Below are positions 17,563-27,544 of a stretch of DNA of 64,000 nucleotides, piece after piece; positions within the stretch are counted from its first letter, which is position 1; every line of letters starts with the position of its first letter. The stretch comes from Fulvivirga sp. M361 (GTDB lineage Bacteria > Bacteroidota > Bacteroidia > Cytophagales > Cyclobacteriaceae). Position numbers and translations under genes: made by a program. A model generated the notes under the pieces. It worked only from the letters and a program-made list of their open reading frames with translations, ran no database searches and was not told the DNA's origin. The stretch covers positions 62,001-126,000 of the forward strand of contig NZ_VKDC01000013.1 of assembly GCF_007097395.1 (NCBI RefSeq), read 5' to 3'.

Positions 17563-20500
17563 TCAATTCCCTTTTATACTACTAAACACTTTCTCAAGTC
17601 CATCTACTATTTTTCTCAGTAAATCAAAGTAAAGCGTAATGCTTAACAGAAGGGACATGGACCAGATCACCATTAGATTGAAAGTAAAAGTGCTGAATTC
17701 AAAGCCAAGAAAATGCTTTTTTGGAACATAGAACTGTTCCCTGTAATCTAAGATATGGTCAGGGTCCGGGTTCTTGTAAATAGAAAAAATCATCTGAACC
17801 AATTCATCTCCTTTTTCAACGATACGATGAGGCTCATTTTTATTCATTACTATTTCAGCAATGGACTCATTACGATATTTAGCTTTGTATTTTTCAAATG
17901 CTGTCCTTTTTTCATCGGTATCCGTAAGGTCACGGATAATGGTTTCTTTGGCGTTATCCGCTTTATTATACCTGTTAGAGTAAAATGCTCTTAGCTGTTC
18001 CAGGAAGTCGTATGTTTTACGATAGACTGTCGAGTCAAACCGCTCGATGGTCAGGCTTTCCAACTCATCAAACGGTATTTTGCCTAACTGATCCAATTCT
18101 CGGCCTATTTCACGTCTGAGCAAGCTCAGGTTTTGTTTCATCACCGCTTCCTTTTCTTCGTCTTTACTCCTGAGGTTATTGAGATTATATTCTAATTTGG
18201 ATTTTAAGGTGGGCAGATAATAGATCTTTTTATAGTCTGCATCAGCCATTATCTTTTCATAGGTATAGAATATATCCTCATACTCGTTATCCTTAAACTG
18301 AGTTACCATGGCAGCTTCAAATGCCCATCGTGATGTCATGAAATCCCCTACCAATGGTACTTTTCCCGTATTGCTCAAGTCAGGGTTCAGTTTGTCAAAT
18401 TTCACCACTACACCGCTTAAAACAAGTTGAGGTATTAACAGGATAGGTATCAGGATGTAAATGGTTACTGCAGAATTGAACGCCGAGGATATATTGAGCC
18501 CGAGGGTATTGGCCATGCAAGACACGGAGAAAAGTATCATCCAATGAGCAAAGACCATATCATGGATTTCCAGGATAGTATTTCCGATTAATACAAAGGT
18601 CAGTGTCTGGATAGCAGAAAGCGTGAAAAGAATGAGTATCTTGGAAAGAATGTAACTACTTCGGCTAAGATGGAGGAAGGCCTCTCTTTTTAATATCTTA
18701 CGGTCCCGGATGATCTCTTCTGCACTTACGGTTAGTCCCATGAACAGAGCGACAATGACGCTCATAAACAGGTAAGCAGGGATGTTTAGGTTGTGATTAA
18801 AGGAATAACCGACATCTACTGTGTTGTGTGTATTATAGTACCTTACGATGTAAGACAGGATAAAGGCCAGCACAGGTGCCTCCAATAAGTTAATAAAGAG
18901 GTATTGTTTATTGCTGAGTTTGGAAAAAATATCTCTTGCAGAAAATAACTGTAATTGTTTTAATCTGCTGGGGATGTTAAGCGTAGAATGTGGCGCTTCA
19001 GAAACAGGTTTAATTTTTTTGATCCTGTTATTGGATACAAACCGCTGATTCCACTGTTCAGGTGATATTTTTCTTTCATTGGTGAAATTACCGTATTCGT
19101 TGATCACCCGGGTTTCGATGATGTTAAATATTTGTTCCGGGTTTACATTGCCACACTCAAGGCACTCACCTTCCTCACTATTGATAAGGTTAATAGTTTC
19201 TTTGAAGTATACCACGGCTTCGACAGGGTTCCCATAATAGATCTGGTATCCACCGGTATCCAATATGACAAGCTTGTCAAACATTTTAAAGATGTCTGAA
19301 GAAGGTTGATGAATAACCACGAATATTAGTTTCCCCTTTAAAGACAGTTCCTTTAATAGGTCCATAATATTCTCAGAATCCCTGGAAGACAGACCGGAAG
19401 TAGGTTCATCCACGAACAATACACTTGGCTCTCTCAGAAGTTCCAAACCAATGTTAAGGCGCTTGCGCTGACCGCCACTAATGGTTTTATCTAATGGTGA
19501 CCCTACCCTTAGGTCTTTCGTCTCCGACAGCCCAAGGTTATCTAGTGTTTTGAGTACTAGTGTTTCTATTTCCCCGTTGGAAAGGTGATCAAAACATAGT
19601 TTCGCCGCGTAATACAGGTTTTGGTAAACGGTAAGTTCTTCAATGAGCAGATCATCCTGCGGCACGAAGCCAATGACACCTTCCACTTTTTGTGTTTCAT
19701 GGTGTATATCAATTCCATTGATCAAGACTTGCCCTTCTGAGGGGTTGTCACTTCCATTCAACACATGAAGTAATGTCGATTTTCCAGCCCCGGAAGCGCC
19801 CATTAAACCGATGAGATTGCCGGATTTTTCTGAAATGCAGATGTCTCTCAACCCCAACTTTCCGTTTTTAAAACGAAAAGACAGGTTTTTGGCTTCAAAA
19901 GTGATGGGTTTTGCATCATTATTTTTAATAAATTGTGCAATAACATCACCGTAGTAAATAGGTTGGACCTTATCGGAACGTATGGTGGAGCCTATGGCGA
20001 ATACTGCCTTTTTCCCCGACTTTAAAGGGACCCCATTAAGGTATACATCTGCTGGGCCCATATATTTGATGAAATAGGCATCGACTTTTGAAAAGTGCAG
20101 GATAAAAATGTGACCATGCAGCTCGTCACGTTTTAGATGTTTAAAAGTTGGTGTATCATACTCATGTCCATCAATGATCAAAAATTCAGGAAAGTTCAGG
20201 TCTTCAGGCGTTTTGGCCTTAATAAAGTACTCTATGAGTTGTACTTTATTTTCTGAAATGTTAAAAGCTTCACCAATGGACTTGACCAGCTCTTTCTCAC
20301 GTTTGGAAATGTGACCGTCTGCAAGTATAATACTTACAAGTTCGATGATGATGACAACCTTTTGTTTTTGAGTAAGCTCTAAATTAATTCTATTACAGAT
20401 TTTCTCAATCTGCTGCTGCTCTTCTATCGTGTCTGCACTATTTGAAGGTATAATTGTTTCACTATACTCGTCAAATTGATTTAAATAATCTTGTACGGAG

Positions 20501-20622
20501 TTTTTATTTAAGTGGTCAAGTAAGAAGCTTTCAATTTGCTCTTTCTCTTGCGTTGTTACTTCATCTTCTTTAGCCACAATCGCAAAAAGTTCAATAATGG
20601 CTCTAAGTAAAGGTTCGCTCAT
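17563..20622 (-). CDS. Fusion protein: TerB-like domain, ABC ATPase (ABCG type) and ABC-2 permease
   Basis: 1019 residues. Residues 1-140 hold two helical stretches resembling TerB/DjlA-type domains (IIELFAIVAKEDEVTTQEKE and IIELVSIILADGHISKREKELV). Residues about 145-230 are a beta-rich region that may be FHA-like (DVYLNGVPLKSG). An ABCG/White-type ATPase follows: Walker A GASGAGKS at 275-282, signature ISGGQRKRL from 381, Walker B VLFVDEP from 401. The C-terminal half has several membrane segments from about residue 570, a large soluble charged insert, and a last segment near the end. Full-length half-transporters of this kind dimerise. Substrate unknown; the TerB part suggests envelope-stress or signalling control, which is inference. 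Confidence 0.85.
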   Translation of the reverse strand: MSEPLLRAIIELFAIVAKEDEVTTQEKEQIESFLLDHLNKNSVQDYLNQFDEYSETIIPSNSADTIEEQQQIEKICNRINLELTQKQKVVIIIELVSIILADGHISKREKELVKSIGEAFNISENKVQLIEYFIKAKTPEDLNFPEFLIIDGHEYDTPTFKHLKRDELHGHIFILHFSKVDAYFIKYMGPADVYLNGVPLKSGKKAVFAIGSTIRSDKVQPIYYGDVIAQFIKNNDAKPITFEAKNLSFRFKNGKLGLRDICISEKSGNLIGLMGASGAGKSTLLHVLNGSDNPSEGQVLINGIDIHHETQKVEGVIGFVPQDDLLIEELTVYQNLYYAAKLCFDHLSNGEIETLVLKTLDNLGLSETKDLRVGSPLDKTISGGQRKRLNIGLELLREPSVLFVDEPTSGLSSRDSENIMDLLKELSLKGKLIFVVIHQPSSDIFKMFDKLVILDTGGYQIYYGNPVEAVVYFKETINLINSEEGECLECGNVNPEQIFNIIETRVINEYGNFTNERKISPEQWNQRFVSNNRIKKIKPVSEAPHSTLNIPSRLKQLQLFSARDIFSKLSNKQYLFINLLEAPVLAFILSYIVRYYNTHNTVDVGYSFNHNLNIPAYLFMSVIVALFMGLTVSAEEIIRDRKILKREAFLHLSRSSYILSKILILFTLSAIQTLTFVLIGNTILEIHDMVFAHWMILFSVSCMANTLGLNISSAFNSAVTIYILIPILLIPQLVLSGVVVKFDKLNPDLSNTGKVPLVGDFMTSRWAFEAAMVTQFKDNEYEDIFYTYEKIMADADYKKIYYLPTLKSKLEYNLNNLRSKDEEKEAVMKQNLSLLRREIGRELDQLGKIPFDELESLTIERFDSTVYRKTYDFLEQLRAFYSNRYNKADNAKETIIRDLTDTDEKRTAFEKYKAKYRNESIAEIVMNKNEPHRIVEKGDELVQMIFSIYKNPDPDHILDYREQFYVPKKHFLGFEFSTFTFNLMVIWSMSLLLSITLYFDLLRKIVDGLEKVFSSIKGN

Positions 20623-20677
20623 ACATTCATAAGTTTCGCGGCATTAGCCTATAAATATAGCCTATTGAACAAATAAA

Positions 20678-20707
20678 AAAAGGAGCGATATTTAATTCGC
20701 TCCTTTT
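20678..20707. terminator. Bidirectional terminator hairpin
   Basis: AAAAGGAGCGA (20678-20688) and TCGCTCCTTTT (20697-20707) are perfect 11-bp arms around an 8-base loop. It follows the lipoprotein gene on the minus strand, 18 bp past its stop codon, and has T-rich flanks in both directions. Confidence 0.85.
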
Positions 20708-20725
20708 CATTAAAATCTTTTTTTG

Positions 20726-21646
20726 TTACTTCGTGATTCGTGCCCTTATTTCAGCTACTTCTTCTGTGATTTCTGACAGGGTTGCATCTGATAATACAAG
20801 ATCAGCTCTGTTGTTCTGGATCTGCTCTTCAATATTAAGTGATTCGTACTTAGCGCTTAACCCTTTCAAGTCACTTATAAGACCTGTAACAGGATCTGTC
20901 TGTTCAATATTTTCTAATAAAATAATCAGGTCCTTAACGGATTTTTCTTGTTCCAACACAACACGTATCAGCGGTGTCAATACCAGGTTACGACTATCTT
21001 TCGGCAGGATATTGTCCGGATAAGAAGCGATCAGGGAGGTAGAAATATACAGACCTTCTACAAAACTTCCGGATATGATCAGGGCGGCTAACTTATTGCG
21101 GTTATCATCCTTAAGATAGTTTTCTGTAGTATTGACGGCTTCATTCAAGAGGTAGGCTAACGAATCCTTTCTGGATAGATTAGCTTCAAACCTTTTGATC
21201 AGTTCGGTATCGAAAGATCCTGTGACACCTAAGTTGTCAGCTAACTTTTTAGAGGAAGTCATAAAAGTTAAAGCTTCCTGGACTTTATCATAGGATACTA
21301 AATAACCAATGTCAGTAGCATATACCCCCAGATTTAAAGCAGCATTGTCATTTCGGGAAGAATAATTATCCACTTTATTGATATCATTGACCAGGGACTC
21401 GTTGAACTCCGCACCGGTAGCCTCTAATAAAAAGGGAATTTCCGATGGCGACGGAATATCATAAACAACTTCCTGAATTTGCTCTTTAATCTTCTCTTCC
21501 GCCTCTGTAAACTCCTCAGATGCGTCAGTCTGTTCTTCCGTTGACTTGGTGCCGCATGAATAAAAAACAGCCAATAGCAAAAAGAGAGATACTAATCTCA
21601 GAGACCTGTAATGCATAGTTTTTCTTATTAGATTAAATTTTTTCAA
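20726..21646 (-). CDS. Lipoprotein of unknown function, mostly helical
   Basis: 306 residues. A basic N-terminus, a hydrophobic stretch (LRLVSLFLLLAVFYSCG) and the cysteine in YSCGT form a lipoprotein signal. The mature protein is acidic and predicted mainly helical, with no enzymatic motif that I recognise. Similar predicted lipoproteins are common in Cytophagales. It is preceded by a 250-bp gap shared with a divergent response regulator and followed by a strong terminator, so it is a single-gene unit. A later ATG (21616, MHYRSLRL) is an alternative start. Confidence 0.75.
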   Translation of the reverse strand: MKKFNLIRKTMHYRSLRLVSLFLLLAVFYSCGTKSTEEQTDASEEFTEAEEKIKEQIQEVVYDIPSPSEIPFLLEATGAEFNESLVNDINKVDNYSSRNDNAALNLGVYATDIGYLVSYDKVQEALTFMTSSKKLADNLGVTGSFDTELIKRFEANLSRKDSLAYLLNEAVNTTENYLKDDNRNKLAALIISGSFVEGLYISTSLIASYPDNILPKDSRNLVLTPLIRVVLEQEKSVKDLIILLENIEQTDPVTGLISDLKGLSAKYESLNIEEQIQNNRADLVLSDATLSEITEEVAEIRARITK

Positions 21647-21811
21647 TTTTAATATATTTTTCTCGGCGATAAAAATAATAGAAAATTATTTTTGAATTCA
21701 CTACATACTGTAGTCTAAAGATTTATTAAACACTTTAACCCTGAAATTTGTTTGTCACTTAGTAGTATAGATTTGCATTATTCCTGTAATGTTGAAATTT
21801 CTTGCTAAAGC

Positions 21812-21843
21812 ATTATAACTATTTTTTTGGAAATGGTTATAAT
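21812..21843. promoter_or_regulatory. Perfect inverted repeat upstream of response regulator
   Basis: ATTATAAC (21812-21819) and GTTATAAT (21836-21843) are separated by 16 bp, 54 bp before the response regulator ATG. A -7-like TAGATTTG lies upstream at 21768-21775. The repeat could be an operator or a leader stem. Confidence 0.35.
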
Positions 21844-21896
21844 CGCTAGATGTCTGTGATAGTTGCACTTTATAAAACGCTTATTAGCTGGTTTGA

Positions 21897-22310
21897 ATGG
21901 TAGATACATGTGCTGATATTGTGTTATTAGTAGATGATAATGATATCGACCTTTTTATTAACAAAAAGGTTATCGAGTTTAATAATTTTTCCAAAGAGAC
22001 GATCGGTGTTACTTCTGTAAAAGAAGCATTGGAATACTTAAAGAAGGCTGAAAAAGAAACTCTGCCTCAACTTATATTTCTGGATCTTAACATGCCTGTA
22101 CGAGATGGGTTCGATTTTTTGAATGAATTCTCAGATCTTTCGAATAATATCATCAATAGTGTTTCAGTGGTCATACTCACAAGTTCCAATAACCCCAATG
22201 ACAAGGATAAGGTAGAGCTGAACTCTGATGTACTTCATTTTTTGTCGAAACCCCTGAATGAAGAAAAATTGCAATTGATTCGGGAAAAAATCAATACTGC
22301 CTCCGTTTGA
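21897..22310 (+). CDS. Single-domain response regulator (CheY-like receiver)
   Basis: 137 residues, one receiver domain and nothing else. Acidic pocket D13/D14 in LLVDDND, phosphoacceptor Asp63 in FLDLNMPVRDG, the Thr/Ser switch in VVILTSSNNPNDK, and Lys118 in FLSKPL. The sequence type (LDLNMPxxDGxxFL...SSNNPxDxxK) is the Rcp1-like group common in Bacteroidetes, usually serving a histidine kinase encoded elsewhere. No kinase is in the neighbourhood, so the signal it carries is unknown. Confidence 0.92.
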   Translation: MVDTCADIVLLVDDNDIDLFINKKVIEFNNFSKETIGVTSVKEALEYLKKAEKETLPQLIFLDLNMPVRDGFDFLNEFSDLSNNIINSVSVVILTSSNNPNDKDKVELNSDVLHFLSKPLNEEKLQLIREKINTASV

Positions 22311-22624
22311 TGCTATACGAGGTTCCAATTATTTCCATTAGAACAATGGAATTCCCACAACTTGCTGTTGATCCGGCTCCAATCCCGGATAAGACTATCT
22401 CAATGTGTTGCCAATCAAAGCTATACCCGAAAGAATAGGGGATAATTATATCATTCTTCAATGATCTGCAGGGTATTTCTACCCTACACTAATACATTTA
22501 CCCCCGGGATTCGTCAATATTTACCACCCTGCTGACATTTGGTCTAGCGCTATATTTGTTTTGAATATTGAACAAGAGTGATTGACTTCTAAAGCAGTGG
22601 CTCTGACAACTTAAATAAATTTAT
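22311..22624. other. Intergenic region before the beta-helix gene
   Basis: About 314 bp with no gene. It contains TATATTTG at 22551-22558, a match to the Bacteroidetes -7 consensus about 65 bp before the beta-helix gene, but no TTTG at the proper spacing. Confidence 0.45.
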
Positions 22625-24874
22625 ATGAATAAAGGGTATACTATGCGGAGTTTGATTTGGATTTTTTTGTTAGTGGGCAATTCAGTATTGGCCCAGACTA
22701 TTTTTGTAAGTAAAGATGGGAGTGATGCAAATGATGGGTCAGAATCCAGTCCTTATTTGACTATTAGTAAAGCGGCGAGTGTTGCTGTAGCAGGGGATAT
22801 AGTTTCTATAGGAGCAGGTACCTATGAGGAAACGTTGAAACCGGCGAATTCAGGTACTACAGGTAATCCTATTGTATTTCAAGCCAAGGACGGCGAGAAA
22901 GTTATAATTTCTGCTATGCAGTCCCTTAGCGGCTGGACGCAGGATGCAGGGGCTGTTTACAAGACAACTATAGATTTTCCATCACTGGGCCAAGAGAATT
23001 TTGTAATGAATGGCGACGTTGCCTTAGACCTGGCCCGATGGCCCAATAATGTAGATGGTAAGCCTTTTACATTGAACTCCATAAGAAATACAGGAGGAAG
23101 TGCTCCTGATGTCGTTTCAGGTGCTTTTTTAACCTCTTCCGAAATTCCCGGCAGCATAGATTGGTCCGGTGGATCGGTCTTTTTTTACGGTGATAAACCG
23201 GGCGCCGGATGGATAGCCTGGAAGGCTTTTATAACAGGTAGTTCCGCTGGTAGAGTAGAATTTACATTAAACAAGAATCCTACCTGGATACGGACAGTGC
23301 ATGCTCCGCAAGACATAGGTGACTTTTATCTTGAAGGTGTAAAAGGAGCGTTGGACTATCAGAACGAATGGTGGTACGACCCGCGTACAAAGGAATTGTT
23401 TGTGCAATTGCCGGAAGGTAACGCACCGGAGGATGGCATGGTAAGAATGCGAAGAAGAAGAGTGGCCATTGACTTAAACGATCGCAGTTTTATCGAAGTA
23501 AGGAACCTTGCGGTATTCGGAGGAGCTATTGAGGTAAAAACACCGGGTTCTACCGATAATGTTCTGTTTGGTTTATCCTCTTTTTATGGTAATCATACAC
23601 AAGGGATCTTTACAGGATTTAATGCCAACAAACCCAGTGTAGAGGTTAATGGGGAAAGGAATGTGATCGAAAAATGTGAAATAGCATTCAGTGCAGCGAC
23701 CGGAGTCAGGATGGCGGGCAGTTTTAATGAGTTGAGGAACTGTTATATTCATGACTTTAATTATTTAGGTTCTTATGATGCGCCCTTAGTCGTGCGATTT
23801 GCGGATGATAGTAAAGTAATAGGGAACACTATTTTTAATGGTGGACGTGATGGTATCAACTTCAATGCAAAACGCGCTGAAGTAGCTTATAACGATGTAT
23901 ATAAAAGTAATTTGATTGCTGATGACTGCGGTACTTTTTACACGGTTGGAGGTCCGCAAGGTTCGGAAATACATCACAACTGGTTTCATGATATAGCATC
24001 AAGGGGCGACAAATTTAAAGCTACCGGGATTTATTTAGATGTTGACCCGGAAGACTTTAGTGTGCATCACAATGTGATTTGGAATACGGAATGGGCAGGA
24101 ATACAGATTAACTGGGATGCCAAGGGCCTTGATATTTATAACAATACACTTTTAAATAACTCTGAGGTTATGGGGGCATGGCATAAAGCAGGTACTGCCT
24201 TTTCCGAAGTTAATGTATGGAATAACCTGGGAGATCAGGACAATTGGGAGCCTCAGTCTGACAAACAGAATAACCATGTGTTTGAGTCAGATCCATTCGT
24301 GAATAGTAGTGAAGGTGATTTTCGCCTTAAAGCAGGAAGCACATCGATCATTGATCAGGGAAGGGAGATACCTGGTATAACAGATGGTTTCAAGGGCAAT
24401 GCCCCGGACATTGGTGCGTATGAATTTGAGGGTGAATTTTGGCAGGCGGGAATAGATTGGAACCCAAGACTCGGTCCAACGGCTCAGGGGTGCTATGGTT
24501 TACCCGGTGAGGATTGTGTTAAAGACTTGAATGACCTGGATGAGGATGGTGTTACTAATGAAAATGATCAATGCCCGGATACACCTCAAGGTGAAACAGT
24601 GGATGAATTTGGTTGTCCTGTTGTGGCATCTATTTCAGGGGCAGTTACTAAATACAGTAATGTTTATCCCAACCCTGTAGATAATCAATTGAATATTACC
24701 ACCAATAAGAAAATCGATCTTATCCGGATACTGGACCTTCAGGGAAAACAGAGTTTAGCGCTGATAGACAATGATTATTCCTTTAATACTTCTTCATTAA
24801 AACCGGGAGTATACCTGATAGAAATTAAATTTGCTGATGAAAGTTTTGAAATCCAGAAATTTATTAAAAAGTAA
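22625..24874 (+). CDS. Secreted right-handed beta-helix protein with TSP3 repeat and T9SS type A tail
   Basis: 749 residues: signal peptide (LIWIFLLVGNSVLAQ), a DUF1565-like start (IFVSKDGSDANDGSESSPYLTISKA), parallel beta-helix coils with NxxF/HHNxxxN patterns (IHHNWFHDIAS, VHHNVIWNTEWAGIQIN), a calcium-binding TSP3-type segment (DLDEDGVTNENDQCPDTPQG) and a type IX secretion tail (YPNPVDNQLNI to EIQKFIKK). Beta-helix proteins of this type include polysaccharide lyases and glycosidases. Its place beside the galactan-degrading genes suggests that it acts on the same or a related glycan, but I cannot name a family. Confidence 0.82.
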   Translation: MNKGYTMRSLIWIFLLVGNSVLAQTIFVSKDGSDANDGSESSPYLTISKAASVAVAGDIVSIGAGTYEETLKPANSGTTGNPIVFQAKDGEKVIISAMQSLSGWTQDAGAVYKTTIDFPSLGQENFVMNGDVALDLARWPNNVDGKPFTLNSIRNTGGSAPDVVSGAFLTSSEIPGSIDWSGGSVFFYGDKPGAGWIAWKAFITGSSAGRVEFTLNKNPTWIRTVHAPQDIGDFYLEGVKGALDYQNEWWYDPRTKELFVQLPEGNAPEDGMVRMRRRRVAIDLNDRSFIEVRNLAVFGGAIEVKTPGSTDNVLFGLSSFYGNHTQGIFTGFNANKPSVEVNGERNVIEKCEIAFSAATGVRMAGSFNELRNCYIHDFNYLGSYDAPLVVRFADDSKVIGNTIFNGGRDGINFNAKRAEVAYNDVYKSNLIADDCGTFYTVGGPQGSEIHHNWFHDIASRGDKFKATGIYLDVDPEDFSVHHNVIWNTEWAGIQINWDAKGLDIYNNTLLNNSEVMGAWHKAGTAFSEVNVWNNLGDQDNWEPQSDKQNNHVFESDPFVNSSEGDFRLKAGSTSIIDQGREIPGITDGFKGNAPDIGAYEFEGEFWQAGIDWNPRLGPTAQGCYGLPGEDCVKDLNDLDEDGVTNENDQCPDTPQGETVDEFGCPVVASISGAVTKYSNVYPNPVDNQLNITTNKKIDLIRILDLQGKQSLALIDNDYSFNTSSLKPGVYLIEIKFADESFEIQKFIKK

Positions 24875-24894
24875 ACCACACAGGTTTTGAAAAA

Positions 24895-24927
24895 AAGGCT
24901 GCTTCAATTTTTGAGGTAGTCTTTTTT
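24895..24927. terminator. Bidirectional terminator between convergent genes
   Basis: AAGGCTGCTTCAA (24895-24907) pairs with TTGAGGTAGTCTT (24911-24923) through 13 pairs including G-U wobbles, with a three-base loop, an A tract on the left and a T tract on the right. It separates the convergent beta-helix and GH2 genes. Confidence 0.8.
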
Positions 24928-24977
24928 ATTTTATAAAAGCAAAGTCCTTAGAACAAACATCCGGTAATATTGATCGG

Positions 24978-27530
24978 TTATTGCACTGTTAGCTTAATGG
25001 TTTCACTCTCTACATTTCCGCTGGTTGCCATCACTTCAACCTTAGATGGGTTTAAGTTAGCCTGTAGTATCATCAACGCTCTGCCGCTGGAAGTGGTTAA
25101 CCTATCGTTTTGATACTTTTGTACATTGGCAGGGGCTCCATTGTCTACTCCCAGTAATTTTACATCACCCTTTATATGAAATATCACTTCTCGATCGGTA
25201 TGCTGTATCGGATTACCTTGTTTGTCTGCTAATTGTACCGTAAAGTGCGCTACATCACGTGCATTTGCCGAAAGTGACGTTTTATCCGATTTAATTAAGA
25301 GTTGGTTAAACGCACCGGCTGTTTGGATCGATGCTTCCACCTGGGCCTGTTCCATTGCTCTTGCGGTCAGCTGACCATCCGTATAAGGTACCAACCATTT
25401 CAGAATATGATCGTTCTGGTCTTCAAGCTTTTGAATTCCAAGCGATTTTCCATTCAAAAACAGTTCCACCTCAGGTTGATTGGTATATACTTCTACTGCT
25501 ATATTTTCTCCTTGCTCATAATTCCAATGTTCATTGACCTCTTGCCATCCCCATTTTTGACGTGCAGCCCAATTTTCTTCTTTTTCCATGAGCCGTTCTG
25601 CTTTTGGGTCCCATTGGTAAGGTGATTTCTCTAACAATTGTGTGGTAACATATACATGAGGTTCATCTGACCATAGCGCCTTAAACATATGGTAAGAGGG
25701 TTTCTTGAATCCTGCGAAGTCCAATAAACCGCTTCCGCTACCTTTCTTCGGCCAACTTTTTGATTCGCCCATATAGTTGATGCCTGTCCACAGAAATATT
25801 CCTGAAATGAACTTCTTTTCGATTACGGGTTTCCATTCATGATAGCGGGTCCAGTTTTCCGTTCCAATAAAGGTCATTTCAGGGTAGTTTTGATGCACGT
25901 AATCATACACCGCCTGCCGATAACTCAGGCCAACTATGTCCAGTACATTTGAATAGCCAGAGAAATTACCTACTGAGGGGATTACAAGGTTGGCGGTAAC
26001 CGGACGGGTATCATCCACTTGTTTGACCCAATTGACAAGGCTTTTAGCTGTTTCCGCCAGATTGTATTGGCCTGGTTCAGCATCGCTGAAGTTCTTTTTG
26101 ATCTTTGCTATGCTTAATGGAGGTTCATCCCAATAGTAGTCTACATTACCTACTTTATTACTACCCCAATAGCCTGTCGAACTTCCATATCTGGGGTATG
26201 TCCATTCAATTTCGTTGCCAATGCTCCACATAATAATGGACGGATGGTTACGGTCACGCAATACCATATTTTTCACATCTCGTTCCGACCATTCCGAAAA
26301 ATGCTCTGTATAGCCGTTGGTCAGCGGGTCTGCTTTTTGTTGATTATAGTTATGATGTTTATCTTTTGGATTGTTCCACTCGTCAAAAGCTTCATCCTGT
26401 ACTAAAAATCCCATACGATCACAGAGGTCCAGAAACTCTTCAGAAGGCGGATTATGAGCGGTGCGAATGGCGTTGCATCCGCCGTCTTTTAAAGTTTGCA
26501 GCCTGCGTTCCCATACACCGATAGGTACTGCACTACCAACCAAACCTCCGTCATGATGCAGGCATACTCCTTGGATAAGTGTGTTTTTTCCGTTTAAGAA
26601 AAAACCTTCCTCCTTATCAAAGTGGAAATGCCGTATACCGAATGGGGTTTCCTTTCTATCCACCAATTCCTTGTTAAACAAAATTTCCGAAACTACTTCA
26701 TACATATTGGGGTTTTCAGTGTCCCAATGTCTTGGGTTACTAATGGTTACTTCTTGCCTTAATTTTTCCAGGCTGCCAGGGGGCAGGTTTATTTCGTTTT
26801 GCACATGACCTACCTTCACATTATCGTAATAGATGAAGGTACTTACTGTCACTGTTTTTTTGTTTTTAAGTTGATTTTTAAGGTCTGTTTGTATAGCAAT
26901 AGTGGCGTTATCGTCGGTTACTTTCGGTGTGGTCACAAATACTCCCCATTGAGGAATATGGATTTTATTCGTTGTGACCAGTTTCACATTTCGATAGATC
27001 CCTGAACCGGGGTACCAACGACAGTCAATGTAGGCAGAACGGTCTGCTTTTACTGCAATTTGATTGGAGCTACCGTATTTAAGGTATGGGGTCAGATCAT
27101 ATTTGAAGGGGATATATCCATAAGGCCGTTTTCCTAAATACGTTCCATTGATCCATACTTCAGCATTTGAATAGACACCATCAAATTCGATCCAGGTGAT
27201 CTTGTTTGCAGCATTTGAGGGCATGGAAAAGGTCTTACGGTACCAGCCGATGCCTCCGGGTAAAAATGCTGTAGCACCCGCTGTATTTTCCTGCGTAAAG
27301 GCAGAGGTTACGCTCCAATCGTGAGGTAGCCTTATTTCTTGCCAATCCTTATCCGAAAAATCTGTTTGGTATGCATTTTCCACTGGGCCGTGATGAAATT
27401 TCCACCCGAAATTAAAATCCTCTGTTACTCTTAGGTCGGGCTGTGCTTTTGTGTTACAGCCCCATGCTATTAAGCCTATCATTGCGGAAAGCACCAGCTT
27501 TCCGAAGTCTATATTATTATGCGTAATCAT
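24978..27530 (-). CDS. Glycoside hydrolase family 2, beta-galactosidase-like
   Basis: 850 residues from ATG 27530 (MITHNN), which gives a proper signal with a possible lipobox cysteine (LIAWGC). An upstream in-frame ATG at 27578 would overlap the previous gene. Domains: sugar-binding jelly roll, immunoglobulin-like, TIM barrel, then a DUF4982-like and a further Ig-like domain. The acid/base glutamate is at about 440 in WSIGNEIEW and the nucleophile at about 558 in FIGTENWTRYHEW. Known relatives release terminal beta-galactose; in agar and porphyran loci GH2 enzymes trim oligosaccharide ends. It is the last gene of the minus-strand cluster, 14 bp after the detached domain. Confidence 0.9.
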   Translation of the reverse strand: MITHNNIDFGKLVLSAMIGLIAWGCNTKAQPDLRVTEDFNFGWKFHHGPVENAYQTDFSDKDWQEIRLPHDWSVTSAFTQENTAGATAFLPGGIGWYRKTFSMPSNAANKITWIEFDGVYSNAEVWINGTYLGKRPYGYIPFKYDLTPYLKYGSSNQIAVKADRSAYIDCRWYPGSGIYRNVKLVTTNKIHIPQWGVFVTTPKVTDDNATIAIQTDLKNQLKNKKTVTVSTFIYYDNVKVGHVQNEINLPPGSLEKLRQEVTISNPRHWDTENPNMYEVVSEILFNKELVDRKETPFGIRHFHFDKEEGFFLNGKNTLIQGVCLHHDGGLVGSAVPIGVWERRLQTLKDGGCNAIRTAHNPPSEEFLDLCDRMGFLVQDEAFDEWNNPKDKHHNYNQQKADPLTNGYTEHFSEWSERDVKNMVLRDRNHPSIIMWSIGNEIEWTYPRYGSSTGYWGSNKVGNVDYYWDEPPLSIAKIKKNFSDAEPGQYNLAETAKSLVNWVKQVDDTRPVTANLVIPSVGNFSGYSNVLDIVGLSYRQAVYDYVHQNYPEMTFIGTENWTRYHEWKPVIEKKFISGIFLWTGINYMGESKSWPKKGSGSGLLDFAGFKKPSYHMFKALWSDEPHVYVTTQLLEKSPYQWDPKAERLMEKEENWAARQKWGWQEVNEHWNYEQGENIAVEVYTNQPEVELFLNGKSLGIQKLEDQNDHILKWLVPYTDGQLTARAMEQAQVEASIQTAGAFNQLLIKSDKTSLSANARDVAHFTVQLADKQGNPIQHTDREVIFHIKGDVKLLGVDNGAPANVQKYQNDRLTTSSGRALMILQANLNPSKVEVMATSGNVESETIKLTVQ

Positions 27531-27544
27531 AGCAAATGGGTCTT

